Below, piece by piece: positions 1-8,174 of a stretch of 64,000 nucleotides of DNA (positions are counted from its first letter, which is position 1; each line of letters opens with the position of its first letter). The notes below the pieces were generated by a model, which did not search any database, was not told where the DNA came from, and saw nothing but the letters and a program-made list of their open reading frames with translations. The position numbers were made by a program, and so were the translations under genes. This DNA is from Bradyrhizobium sp. CSA207 (lineage in GTDB: Bacteria > Pseudomonadota > Alphaproteobacteria > Rhizobiales > Xanthobacteraceae): contig NZ_JAACFT010000004.1 in assembly GCF_029051685.1 (NCBI RefSeq), forward strand, positions 238,755 to 302,754, given 5' to 3'.

Positions 1-1
1 C

Positions 2-1000
2 AATGCGCTGTTTACCGCGGTGTTGCAGGCCCGCTGGTACGGCCTCGGCGGTGACGACGTGATGACGGGCTTCATGCCGCTGTTTCACGTTGCGGGCATG
101 CAGGGTTCGATGAATGCGGCTGTTGTCGCCGGCGCCACGCTGCTGCTGATGGCGCGCTGGGACAAGGATTTGCTGCCGGATCTGTTCGAAACCTACGGCG
201 TGACGTTCTGGAACGCGGCGCCGACCATGATTGTCGACGTGCTCGCGAGCGCCCGATTCCGAGACCGGTGTTTTGCCAGGCTCAAGGTGCTGACCGGTGG
301 CGGCGCCGCGATGCCGACCGCGGTTGCTGAGCGTCTGAAGGGACGGTTCGGCCTCGACTTTGTCGAGGGCTACGGCATGACCGAGACGATGTCGCCGACG
401 CACCTCAACCCGATGGCCGCGCCGAAGCGGCAATGCCTCGGCATTGCCGTGCATGAGACCGACGCAAGGATTATCGATCCGGAGAGCCGGATCGAGCTCG
501 ACGACAACGTCGTCGGCGAGATCGTCGTGCATGGTCCGCAGGTGTTGCAGGGCTACTGGAACAGGCCGCGGGCTGATGCCGAGGCGTTCATCGAGATTGA
601 CGGCAAGCGGTTCCTGCGCACCGGCGATCTCGGCTATCGCGACGCCGACGGATATTTCTTCGCGGTCGACCGATTGAAGCGCATGATCAATGTCAGCGGC
701 TTCAAGGTGTGGCCCGCCGAGGTCGAGGCGGCGATGTACCATCACCGCGCCATCCGGGAGTGCTGTATCATCTCGGCGCCGGATGGCTACCGCGGCGAGA
801 CCGTCAAGGCGCTGGTGGTGCTGGATGAGGCCGCGCGGGCGACGACGTCGCCGGACGATGTCATAGATTGGGCGCGTGGCGCGATGGCGAGCTACAAGGC
901 GCCGCGCGCCGTGGTCTTCGTCGAGTCTTTGCCGCGGACTGCCAGCAACAAGATCAATTGGCGGCTGTTGCAGGACGCCGAATGGGGCCGGACGGCATGA
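2..1000 (+). CDS. Acyl-CoA synthetase / AMP-dependent ligase, 3' part (5' end outside window)
   Basis: An adenylate-forming enzyme that would activate a carboxylic acid with ATP and join it to CoA. The reading frame is open from the left edge, so the N-terminal third, with the P-loop, is missing. Visible family motifs are YGMTET (adenine-binding motif), the TGDLGYRDADGYFF segment, the hinge DRLKRMINVSGFKVWP and, near the C-terminus, PRTASNKINWR with the catalytic lysine of the C-terminal domain. The preserved part is about 333 residues of a roughly 500-residue family. It lies upstream of the hydantoin genes on the same strand, separated from them by about 100 nt. The acyl substrate cannot be read from the sequence. 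Confidence 0.9.
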   Translation, partial: NALFTAVLQARWYGLGGDDVMTGFMPLFHVAGMQGSMNAAVVAGATLLLMARWDKDLLPDLFETYGVTFWNAAPTMIVDVLASARFRDRCFARLKVLTGGGAAMPTAVAERLKGRFGLDFVEGYGMTETMSPTHLNPMAAPKRQCLGIAVHETDARIIDPESRIELDDNVVGEIVVHGPQVLQGYWNRPRADAEAFIEIDGKRFLRTGDLGYRDADGYFFAVDRLKRMINVSGFKVWPAEVEAAMYHHRAIRECCIISAPDGYRGETVKALVVLDEAARATTSPDDVIDWARGAMASYKAPRAVVFVESLPRTASNKINWRLLQDAEWGRTA

Positions 1001-1100
1001 AAGCCCGGCTGGAAACACCTGACGGGACTGCGTTATGCTGCCCGCGCCGACAAATCGTTGAAGCTATGGCTTCGTTTAAGGGATCACCAGGAAACCACTG

Positions 1101-2033
1101 ATGCGTATTGTCAATGTTGCCGCCGCCCAGATGGGCCCGATCCAGAAAGCCGACAGCCGCGAGGCCGTGGTCAGGCGCATGATCGCGCTGATGGACGAAG
1201 CCAAGGCCAAGGGGGCCGATCTGATCGTCTATCCGGAACTCGCGCTCACCACGTTCTTTCCGCGCTGGTACGTGGAGGACCGGGCCGAGTTCGACGTCTG
1301 GTTCGAGCGCGAGATGCCGAACGCGGCGACCAAGCCGCTGTTCGAGCGTGCGGCGCAGCACCAGATGGCGATGAATTTCGGCTATGCGGAGCTGACGCCC
1401 GACGGTCACCACTTCAACACCTCGATCCTCACCGACAAGTCCGGCAAGATCGTCGGAAAATATCGCAAGATCCACCTGCCGGGTCATGTGGAGTTCGACG
1501 CCAAGCGTTCGCATCAGCATCTGGAGAAGCGCTATTTCGAACCGGGTGATCTCGGCTTCAACGTTTGGCGCGCGCTGGGCGGCATCATCGGCATGGCCGT
1601 CTGCAACGACCGGCGCTGGCCCGAGACCTATCGCGTCATGGGCTTGCAGGGCGTCGAGATGGTGCTGATCGGCTACAACACACCGTCCGTCAACGCGGAG
1701 AAGAGTGATGAGGGCATCGAGAAGCGACTGTTTCACAACCGCCTCTCCGTGCAGGCCGGCGCCTATCAGAATGCGACCTGGGTCGTCGCCGTGGCCAAGG
1801 CCGGCGTCGAGGACGGACACGCGCTGTTTGGCGGCAGCCTGATCGTCGATCCGGACGGCGAGATCGTCGCCGAGGCCAAGACGGAAGACGACGAGCTGCT
1901 GGTTCACCCCTGTGATCTCGACGCGACCACATTCGGCAAGACCACGATTTTCAATTTCGCCGAGCATCGCCGTATCGAGCATTATGGGCTGATCGCCAGC
2001 CAAACCGGCGCCGTGCCGCCGCCGGAAGTGTGA
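1101..2033 (+). CDS. N-carbamoyl-D-amino acid hydrolase (carbon-nitrogen hydrolase)
   Basis: A cytoplasmic nitrilase-superfamily amidohydrolase. It is expected to hydrolyse N-carbamoyl-D-amino acids to the D-amino acid, CO2 and ammonia. The 310-residue length matches the D-carbamoylase family (about 304). The catalytic Glu-Lys-Cys triad is visible as E46 in YPELALTTFF, K123 in KYRKIHLPGH and C168 in VCNDRRWPE. These stretches match, from memory, the Agrobacterium D-carbamoylase almost word for word. The start ATG follows AGGAAACC. The gene overlaps or abuts the flavin-reductase gene downstream. With the hydantoinase and racemase nearby, D-carbamoylase fits better than beta-ureidopropionase. 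Substrate side-chain preference is unknown. Confidence 0.9.
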   Translation: MRIVNVAAAQMGPIQKADSREAVVRRMIALMDEAKAKGADLIVYPELALTTFFPRWYVEDRAEFDVWFEREMPNAATKPLFERAAQHQMAMNFGYAELTPDGHHFNTSILTDKSGKIVGKYRKIHLPGHVEFDAKRSHQHLEKRYFEPGDLGFNVWRALGGIIGMAVCNDRRWPETYRVMGLQGVEMVLIGYNTPSVNAEKSDEGIEKRLFHNRLSVQAGAYQNATWVVAVAKAGVEDGHALFGGSLIVDPDGEIVAEAKTEDDELLVHPCDLDATTFGKTTIFNFAEHRRIEHYGLIASQTGAVPPPEV

Positions 2034-2038
2034 GGCCG

Positions 2039-2707
2039 ATGGCAGACAAGGACACATCCGGCATTTCGCTGCGCGAACTCGATCCGCGCGACCGCTACAA
2101 GCTGCTGTGCGGCGTGGTGGTGCCGCGGCCGATCGCGCTGGTGACGACGCTGGACGAGAACGGAGCGGTCAACGCAGCTCCCTTCAGCTTCTTCAATGTC
2201 TTCTCCGAGAGTCCGGCGTTGATCGTGCTCGGCCTTCAGCACAAGCCGGATCACAGCCCGAAGGACACGACCCGCAACATCCATCGCGATGGCGAGTTCG
2301 TAGTTCACATGGTGGACGAGGCGCTGTCGGCGGCGATGAACGACTGCGCGGTCGATTTCCCGTCCGGTGACAGCGAGGTCGCGGCGACCGGTCTCGCGAC
2401 GCTTGCCTCGGTCGACGTGAAGGTGCCGCGACTCGCCGCGGCGCCGTTCGCGCTCGAATGCCGGCGCCAAATCGTGCTCAACTTTTCGCCCGATCGCGAG
2501 CTGCTGGTTGGGGAGGTGCTGCGGGTTCACGCCCGTGACGGCCTCGTCGACGAGGCGAACATGTATGTCGATCTCGAAGCCTACCGGCCGATCGGCCGCA
2601 TGTTCGGCAATCTCTACACGACGCAGCGGGATATTTTCGCCCTCGTGCGCGAGAGCCATTCGCAATGGCTCGCGCGCCGGGACGCCACAGAATTGAAGGA
2701 CGCCTAG
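2039..2707 (+). CDS. Flavin reductase-like (FMN-binding split-barrel) protein
   Basis: A 222-residue member of the flavin reductase-like family (DIM6/NTAB type), which binds FMN and often supplies reduced flavin to a partner monooxygenase. The N-terminal part has the family pattern VVPRPIALVTTLDENGAVNAAPFSFFN (residues about 24-50), followed by a stretch with conserved His/Asp that usually contacts FMN. Two starts are possible: GTG at 2030, overlapping the previous stop, or ATG at 2039. I chose the ATG because the N-terminus then begins MADKD, without extra residues. A flavin monooxygenase is encoded 4 kb downstream, but a functional pairing is only inference. Translational coupling to the carbamoylase is likely. 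Confidence 0.85.
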   Translation: MADKDTSGISLRELDPRDRYKLLCGVVVPRPIALVTTLDENGAVNAAPFSFFNVFSESPALIVLGLQHKPDHSPKDTTRNIHRDGEFVVHMVDEALSAAMNDCAVDFPSGDSEVAATGLATLASVDVKVPRLAAAPFALECRRQIVLNFSPDRELLVGEVLRVHARDGLVDEANMYVDLEAYRPIGRMFGNLYTTQRDIFALVRESHSQWLARRDATELKDA

Positions 2708-3366
2708 TGGCGCGAGAACTGCACCGTACCGAGCGCCATCGTGACGGCCGCCTGCGTCGGGTCGATCACGGCAATGCCGAGCGCATCTTCGAGCGGACGG
2801 CGGTGGCGCGCCATGCCGGCGCAACCCATCACGATGGCGCGGGCGCCGTCCTCGTCGCGCAGTGCACGGCCGATGTCGATCATCTTGGCCAGCGTTCCTT
2901 CGCCCGAAGCGGTTTCGGCGACGCTCATGTTGAGCGGCCGCTCGCCGGCAAGCCGTTCGGTCAGGCCCATCTGTCTGAGATAACGCATGTGCCGCGGGAT
3001 CGAACGCTGCGCGATGGCGATCACGCCAAAGGTTTCGGCGCGGGCCAGCGCCGTCAGCACGCCGCACTCGGCGATGCCGAACACGGGGCGGTCGGTGCCT
3101 TCACGGCAGACCTGAAGCCCGGGATCGCTGTAACAGGCGATAATGAAGGCGGCGGAACGGTTGTCGCTTTCGACCAAGCGGCGCAGCGGCATCGCGACGC
3201 TGTCGACGTCGGCCTGGCTCTCGATGCCGAACGGACCCTCGGCCAGCGTTTGGCAGACCACCTCGGGTCCGCCGTCAAAATCGAGCGGCCTCAGCGCGTC
3301 CTCCAGCCCCTGCGTAACCGTGGGGTTGGAGTTCGGATTGATGACGAGAATGCGCGGCCGGGACAT
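2704..3366 (-). CDS. hyuE: Hydantoin racemase / Asp-Glu racemase family protein
   Basis: A 220-residue cofactor-independent racemase. It is predicted to interconvert the D and L forms of 5-substituted hydantoins so that a D-specific hydantoinase can use both. The two catalytic cysteines of the family are present: C78 in AFIIACYSDPGL and C182 in VMGCAGMA. The N-terminal ILVINPNSNPTVT signature is typical of hydantoin racemases. It is on the opposite strand to the carbamoylase and hydantoinase, and its last four bases overlap the end of the flavin-reductase gene. Its start faces the hydantoinase start across only 56 bp, so the two share a divergent promoter region. The related Asp/Glu racemase and maleate isomerase functions cannot be excluded. 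Confidence 0.85.
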   Translation of the reverse strand: MSRPRILVINPNSNPTVTQGLEDALRPLDFDGGPEVVCQTLAEGPFGIESQADVDSVAMPLRRLVESDNRSAAFIIACYSDPGLQVCREGTDRPVFGIAECGVLTALARAETFGVIAIAQRSIPRHMRYLRQMGLTERLAGERPLNMSVAETASGEGTLAKMIDIGRALRDEDGARAIVMGCAGMARHRRPLEDALGIAVIDPTQAAVTMALGTVQFSRH

Positions 3367-3422
3367 GATGGTCTTCCTGCGAATGGGCGATCATTTGTCT
3401 TGAGCCTATCACGGAGTGCCAC

Positions 3423-4892
3423 ATGACTGAACCCACCTACGACCTGATCATCCGCGGCGGACGCGTCGCCACCACGACCGACGTGTTCGAGGCCGATGTC
3501 GCCATCTCCGGCGAGACCATCGCAGCTGTCGGCCGAGGGCTTCCGGCTGCAAAGCGCGAGATCGACGCCCGCGGCAAGCTGGTGTTGCCCGGCGGTGTCG
3601 ACAGCCACGCCCATATCGAGCAATTGTCCGCGGCCGGCATCATGAATGCCGACACCTTCGAGAGCGCGACCGTGTCGGCGGCATTCGGCGGCACCACCAC
3701 GGTGATTCCGTTTGCCGCCCAGCATGTCGGCATGAAGCTGCCGCAGGTGGTGGAGGATTATCACGCGCTGGCGAAGAAGGGCGCCGTGATCGACTACGCC
3801 TTTCACATGATCATTGCGGACGCGACCAGGGAGACGGTCGAGGAGCACATTCCGGCACTGGTGAAGCAGGGTCACGCGTCGATCAAGATATTCATGACCT
3901 ACGACCGGCTCAAGGTCGACGACGAGCCGCTGCTCGACATCCTGCTTGCTGCGCGTCAATCGGGCGCGATGCTGTGTGCCCACGCCGAGAACCATGGCAT
4001 CATCGCCTGGATGGTGAAGCGCCTGCTCGCGCGCGGCTACACGCTGCCGAAATACCACGCCGTCAGCCACGCCCGGGTGTCGGAGGCGGAAGCCTTCACC
4101 CGGCTGATCGGCATGGCGGCGCTGATCGACCAGCCGATCATGATCTTCCACGTCTCGACGGCCGAAGGCGCCAGGGTGATCCGGGATGCGCGCGGGCAGG
4201 GGCTCAAGGTGTTTGCCGAGACCTGTCCGCAATATCTGTTCCTCACCGCCGGCGATCTCGACAAGCCCGGCGCCGACGGTGCGAAGTGGATGTGCAGCCC
4301 GCCGCCGCGGACGCATTCGGATCAGGAGGCGCTTTGGCAGGCACTGTCGCTCGGCGATCTCCAGACCGTCTCGTCGGATCACGCACCGTATCGTTTCGAC
4401 GAGACCGGCAAGCTGCGCGCCGGGCCCAATCCCAACTTCAAGCAGGTCGCAAACGGCCTGCCGGGCCTTGAAGTGCGGCTGCCGTTGCTGTTCGACGCGA
4501 TGGTGTCGAAGGGGCGGCTGGGCTTGGAAAAATTCGTCGAGCTGACCGCGACGGCGCCGGCAAAAATCTACAATTTGCATCCACGTAAGGGTTCAGTCGC
4601 GGTTGGTGCGGATGCCGACATCGCGATCTGGGATCCGAATCGTGAGGTCACGATCGCCGACGAAATGATGCACGACCTCACCGGCTACACACCGTTCGCA
4701 GGCCGCAAGTTGAAGGGCTGGCCGGTAACCGTGCTCTCGCGCGGCCGCGTCATCGTCGATGGCAACAAATGCCTCGCGGATGCGGGCAGCGGCAAGTTCC
4801 TCGCCCGTACCGGCGGCGAGGCAGCCAAGCCGACCGGCCGCCTCGTCGCCGACATGGATCCGGAACGGAACTTTGGAGCGAAGCTGCTGTGA
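3423..4892 (+). CDS. hydA: D-hydantoinase / dihydropyrimidinase
   Basis: A 489-residue cyclic amidohydrolase that opens hydantoin or dihydropyrimidine rings to N-carbamoyl amino acids. All binuclear-metal ligands of the family are visible: H62 and H64 (DSHAHIE), the carboxylated lysine K155 (ASIKIFMTYD), H187 (CAHAEN), H243 (FHVST) and D319 (SSDHAPY). The length equals typical D-hydantoinases. Its product is the substrate of the carbamoylase at 1101-2033. The ATG start lies 8 nt after an ACGGAG-like ribosome site. The C-terminal tail of about 40 residues is variable in the family. Substrate choice between 5-substituted hydantoins and dihydropyrimidines is not settled by sequence, but the adjacent racemase favours hydantoins. 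Confidence 0.92.
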   Translation: MTEPTYDLIIRGGRVATTTDVFEADVAISGETIAAVGRGLPAAKREIDARGKLVLPGGVDSHAHIEQLSAAGIMNADTFESATVSAAFGGTTTVIPFAAQHVGMKLPQVVEDYHALAKKGAVIDYAFHMIIADATRETVEEHIPALVKQGHASIKIFMTYDRLKVDDEPLLDILLAARQSGAMLCAHAENHGIIAWMVKRLLARGYTLPKYHAVSHARVSEAEAFTRLIGMAALIDQPIMIFHVSTAEGARVIRDARGQGLKVFAETCPQYLFLTAGDLDKPGADGAKWMCSPPPRTHSDQEALWQALSLGDLQTVSSDHAPYRFDETGKLRAGPNPNFKQVANGLPGLEVRLPLLFDAMVSKGRLGLEKFVELTATAPAKIYNLHPRKGSVAVGADADIAIWDPNREVTIADEMMHDLTGYTPFAGRKLKGWPVTVLSRGRVIVDGNKCLADAGSGKFLARTGGEAAKPTGRLVADMDPERNFGAKLL

Positions 4893-4908
4893 CGGGCGGC
4901 CCCACCAG

Positions 4909-5883
4909 ATGAAGATCGTCATCTTCGGCGGCACCGGCTTTGTCGGCCTCAATCTCGCGGAGGTGCTGCTCGCGCGCGGCCATGACGTGACGCTGTATGA
5001 TCTTGCACCGCTCCCGCCGGCGGCGCGTCGCTCGCTGGCTGATGACGGAGGACGGCTCCGAGCCGTCCAGGGGGAGATCAACGACGCGAAAACTATCGAC
5101 GCCCTCATTGCCGAGGGCTGTGATGCGATCGTGCTGGGCGCGGCGATCACTGCCGGCGATGATCTCGAGAGGGCGTCGGCCTCGCGCGTTCTCGAGATCA
5201 ACGTGATGGCCCAGATACCGATCCTGCAAGCGGCGATCCGCCATGGCGTTCGCCGTGTCGTCAATCTCTCGTCGGCATCGGCCTATGGCGCCGCGGGCCA
5301 GCGTCATCAGGTGCTGGACGAGGATACACCCTGCGATCCGGTGTCGTTCTATGCCATCAGCAAGTTCACTTCAGAGCGATCGGTGGCGCGGCATGCCGAA
5401 CTACTCAGCGGCGATTTCCTCAGCGTGCGGTTGAGCGCCGTGTTCGGTCCGTGGGAGCGGATCGGCACGGTGCGCGATACGCCGAGCCTGCAGTTCCAGA
5501 TTCTGGCCGCGTTCGGTCGCGGCGAGCCGGCGATCATGCCGGATCCAGGCATCAAGGATTGGATCTACGCCGTCGATGCCGCCGAGGCAGTCGCGGTGCT
5601 GATCGAAGCCGAGCGTCCCCGCCGTCGGCTCTACAACATCTCCGGCGGTGCGGCATGGCCGGCGCTGCAATGGGGCGAGGCCTTTGCGGCGTTGCATCCG
5701 GGCCTGCAATGCCGGCTGGCGGCGCCGGACGAAAAGACCATCATCAAGCTGCATGGGCCGGATCGCGCGCCGCTGTCGGTCGCGCGGATGGCAGAGGAGT
5801 TCGGCTGGCGCGCGCGCTTCGGCTGTACGGAGTCTGCGGCGGCGATGAGCGCTTGGTGGATGCAGCACCGGGAAGGGATCTGA
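4909..5883 (+). CDS. NAD-dependent epimerase/dehydratase family protein
   Basis: A 324-residue extended short-chain dehydrogenase. The N-terminal Rossmann motif GGTGFVG (residues 7-13) binds NAD(P), and the catalytic pair is Y148 and K152 in SFYAISKF, with a serine-rich strand NLSSASAYG before it. An open frame extends upstream into the hydantoinase, but the first methionine that begins the Rossmann strand (MKIVIFGG) is at 4909, 16 nt after the hydantoinase stop. The next gene begins 1 nt after its stop codon. Family members act on nucleotide sugars or on small hydroxy or oxo compounds. The catabolic setting suggests the latter, but no substrate is recognisable. Confidence 0.88.
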   Translation: MKIVIFGGTGFVGLNLAEVLLARGHDVTLYDLAPLPPAARRSLADDGGRLRAVQGEINDAKTIDALIAEGCDAIVLGAAITAGDDLERASASRVLEINVMAQIPILQAAIRHGVRRVVNLSSASAYGAAGQRHQVLDEDTPCDPVSFYAISKFTSERSVARHAELLSGDFLSVRLSAVFGPWERIGTVRDTPSLQFQILAAFGRGEPAIMPDPGIKDWIYAVDAAEAVAVLIEAERPRRRLYNISGGAAWPALQWGEAFAALHPGLQCRLAAPDEKTIIKLHGPDRAPLSVARMAEEFGWRARFGCTESAAAMSAWWMQHREGI

Positions 5884-5884
5884 C

Positions 5885-6634
5885 ATGCGGCTGCAGGGGC
5901 GCACGGCCATCATCACCGGGGCGGGCTCGGGCATCGGCCGCGCCAGCGCAAAGCTGTTCGCAGAGGAAGGCGCGCGTCTCGCTCTGGTCGATCGCGATGC
6001 TGCGGGCCTCCAGGAGACGCTAAGCCTCGTGCGTGAAGCAACCACGCACGTCGGTGATGTCGGTGAGGCAGGCTTTGCCGAGACCGTCGCAAGCGACATG
6101 GTGGCGCGACACGGCCGGCTCGATATCCTGATGACTGCGGCAGGCTTCTCCTGCGGCGGCACGGTGCTGACCACGGATCCGGCAGACTGGGACGCAGTCT
6201 TTCGCACCAATGTCGGCGGCACCTGGCTGTGGGCGCGGGCGGCCGTGCCGCAGATGCAGCAGCAGAACAGCGGGTCGATCATCACGCTGGCGTCTCAGCT
6301 CGCCGTCGCCGGCGGCAAGGGCAACAGCGCCTATATCGCAGCCAAGGGCGCGATCGTCAGCCTGACGCGGACGATGGCTGTGGATTTCGCCGCGGACGGC
6401 ATTCGCGTCAACGCGATTGCCCCGGGTGCGATCGACACGCCGATGCTTCGCCGCAGCTTTGCGCGTCATGCCAATGCGGAAGAGGTGCGTGAAGCCTCTC
6501 GCAACCGCCACGCCATGAAGCGGTTCGGCCAGGCGGAGGAGATCGCGCAGGCCGCGCTGCATCTGGCGAGCGATGCGTCTTCGTTCACAACAGGTACCGT
6601 GATGGTGGTCGACGGCGGGTGGCTCGCCGCATGA
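5885..6634 (+). CDS. Short-chain dehydrogenase/reductase (SDR)
   Basis: A 249-residue classical SDR oxidoreductase. The cofactor motif TGAGSGIG is at residues 11-18, with D36 in ALVDRD after the second strand, which points to NAD(H) preference. The catalytic residues are S137, Y150 and K154 (AYIAAKGA). The C-terminus FTTGTVMVVDGGWLA is the standard SDR ending. It starts one base after the epimerase stop and overlaps the next gene by ATGA, so the three genes are co-translated. It would oxidise an alcohol or reduce a ketone in the hydantoin-linked pathway; the substrate is unknown. Confidence 0.9.
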   Translation: MRLQGRTAIITGAGSGIGRASAKLFAEEGARLALVDRDAAGLQETLSLVREATTHVGDVGEAGFAETVASDMVARHGRLDILMTAAGFSCGGTVLTTDPADWDAVFRTNVGGTWLWARAAVPQMQQQNSGSIITLASQLAVAGGKGNSAYIAAKGAIVSLTRTMAVDFAADGIRVNAIAPGAIDTPMLRRSFARHANAEEVREASRNRHAMKRFGQAEEIAQAALHLASDASSFTTGTVMVVDGGWLAA

Positions 6635-8067
6635 GTGACGCGCTGACACAACTCGAAGCCGATGTTCACGCCGATCTTGCCATGATCGCGCATCCCGGCG
6701 CCGCGTGGCTCCCTCCAAAACCGGGGCCGGACGGCAAGCCGGCGCTGGATGTTCTCGTCGTCGGCGCCGGCCAATCCGGCATCGCGATCGGCTTCGGGTT
6801 GATGCGCTCCCGCGTCGGCAACATCCTGCTGCTCGACAAGGCCGAGGAGGGCATGGAGGGCCCGTGGCTCACCTATGCGCGCATGCCGACGCTGCGCAGC
6901 CCGAAGGACTATACCGGCCCCGATCTCGATATCCCGAGCCTGACCTACCAGTCCTGGCATGAAGCCCGCTTTGGCCGGGAAAGCTGGCAGACGCTCGACC
7001 TGATCCCGCGCGGCCATTGGGCGGACTATCTGCTCTGGCTGCGGCGCACGATCGGAGTGCCGGTGCGCAACGGCTGCGAGCTTCTCGAGATTGCGCCGGC
7101 CGCCGATGGCCTGCTCGCCGCACAGGTGAAGCGTGCCGATGGCGTCGAGACGCTCTATGCGCGCAAGATCGTGCTGGCGACGGGACAGGAAGGGATGGGA
7201 AGCTGGATCATTCCGGAGCCGCTTCGAGACCTGCCATCAACTTCGGTCGCAACCGTCGCCGACGATATCGACTTCAAAGGGCTTCGCGGCAAGCGCGTCG
7301 TCGTGATTGGCGCCGGCGCATCCGCGTTCGACAATGCGGCAACTGCGCTCGAGGCGGGCGCCGCCGAAGTGCACCTGCTCTGCCGCCGGCCGCGGATCCA
7401 GGTGATCCAGCCCTATCGCTGGCTGACCTTTCGCGGCTTCCTGCGCCATCTCAGCGATCTCGATGATGCCTGGCGCTGGCGCTTCATGCGCACCATCCTC
7501 GAAATGCGGGAGGGATTTCCGCAGCCGACCTATGACCGTTGCGCGCGCCATGGCAATTTCACGCTGCACGAAGGCGCGCCGGTCGAGGCTGCGCGCCGGA
7601 CCGATCACGGCATCGAATTGCAAACGCCGCGGGGCCTCGTCACGGCCGATTTCGTCATCTGCGGCACCGGCATCGACATGAACTTTGTCGGGCGCAGTGA
7701 ACTGTCCAGATTTGCCGGCAACATCGCGACCTGGGCCGACCGTTACCAGCCGCCGGAGGGCGAGCGCAACGCGCGGCTCGGCCGCTTTCCCTATCTCGCC
7801 GACGATTATGCCTTCACCGAGCGCGTGCCGGGCGAGACGCCGTGGATATCGGACATCCATCTCTTCGCGATCGCCTCAACCATGAGCTTCGGTCCCTCGG
7901 GATCGTCGATCAACGCAATGACGACTGCCGTCCCCAAGCTGGTCCACGGCCTGACGCGCGGCCTGTTCCGCGCCGATGTCGGGCATCACTGGGCTTCGCT
8001 GAGCGCCTATGACGTGCCGCAGGCCGTGGTCACGCGTTCGGCAGAAAATTTGGAGGAATCCCGATGA
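6631..8067 (+). CDS. Flavin-containing monooxygenase (FAD/NADPH)
   Basis: A 478-residue two-dinucleotide-domain flavoprotein. The FAD motif GAGQSG is at residues 45-50 and the NADPH motif GAGASA at residues 227-232. The segment GPWLTYARMPTLRSPKDYTGP follows the pattern of bacterial FMO or ornithine-monooxygenase-like enzymes. The start ATG at 6631 overlaps the previous stop (ATGA), and a slightly longer in-frame extension upstream has no advantage. It would insert oxygen at N, S or carbonyl carbon of a small molecule. The gene ends the first enzyme block; about 40 nt after its stop lies a sigma-54-type element that precedes the transporter genes. Confidence 0.88.
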   Translation: MSDALTQLEADVHADLAMIAHPGAAWLPPKPGPDGKPALDVLVVGAGQSGIAIGFGLMRSRVGNILLLDKAEEGMEGPWLTYARMPTLRSPKDYTGPDLDIPSLTYQSWHEARFGRESWQTLDLIPRGHWADYLLWLRRTIGVPVRNGCELLEIAPAADGLLAAQVKRADGVETLYARKIVLATGQEGMGSWIIPEPLRDLPSTSVATVADDIDFKGLRGKRVVVIGAGASAFDNAATALEAGAAEVHLLCRRPRIQVIQPYRWLTFRGFLRHLSDLDDAWRWRFMRTILEMREGFPQPTYDRCARHGNFTLHEGAPVEAARRTDHGIELQTPRGLVTADFVICGTGIDMNFVGRSELSRFAGNIATWADRYQPPEGERNARLGRFPYLADDYAFTERVPGETPWISDIHLFAIASTMSFGPSGSSINAMTTAVPKLVHGLTRGLFRADVGHHWASLSAYDVPQAVVTRSAENLEESR

Positions 8068-8106
8068 TTGCCCGTGCTCCGCTGCGACGAAGCGCCCCCT
8101 CAGGAT

Positions 8107-8122
8107 TGGCGCATAACTTGCT
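8107..8122 (+). promoter_or_regulatory. Candidate sigma-54 (-24/-12) promoter
   Basis: TGGCGC, five bases, then TTGCT. The invariant GG (8108-8109) and GC (8120-8121) are separated by exactly 10 bases, as sigma-54 RNA polymerase requires. Only one base of the -24 box departs from TGGCAC. The predicted transcript start, near 8133, would lie about 42 nt before the binding-protein ATG at 8175. Sigma-54 promoters of this kind are commonly driven by NtrC under nitrogen limitation in alphaproteobacteria; no activator site was identified. Confidence 0.6.
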
Positions 8123-8174
8123 TCTTTCTCATCATGCCTTGCTGGCGTTTTTGTCGAAATCTTGGGGAAATCGA

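Noticed and set aside
954..2057. Minus-strand open frame of 367 codons opposite the carbamoylase
   Set aside because: Exactly covers a gene with an intact catalytic triad and has no protein pattern of its own.
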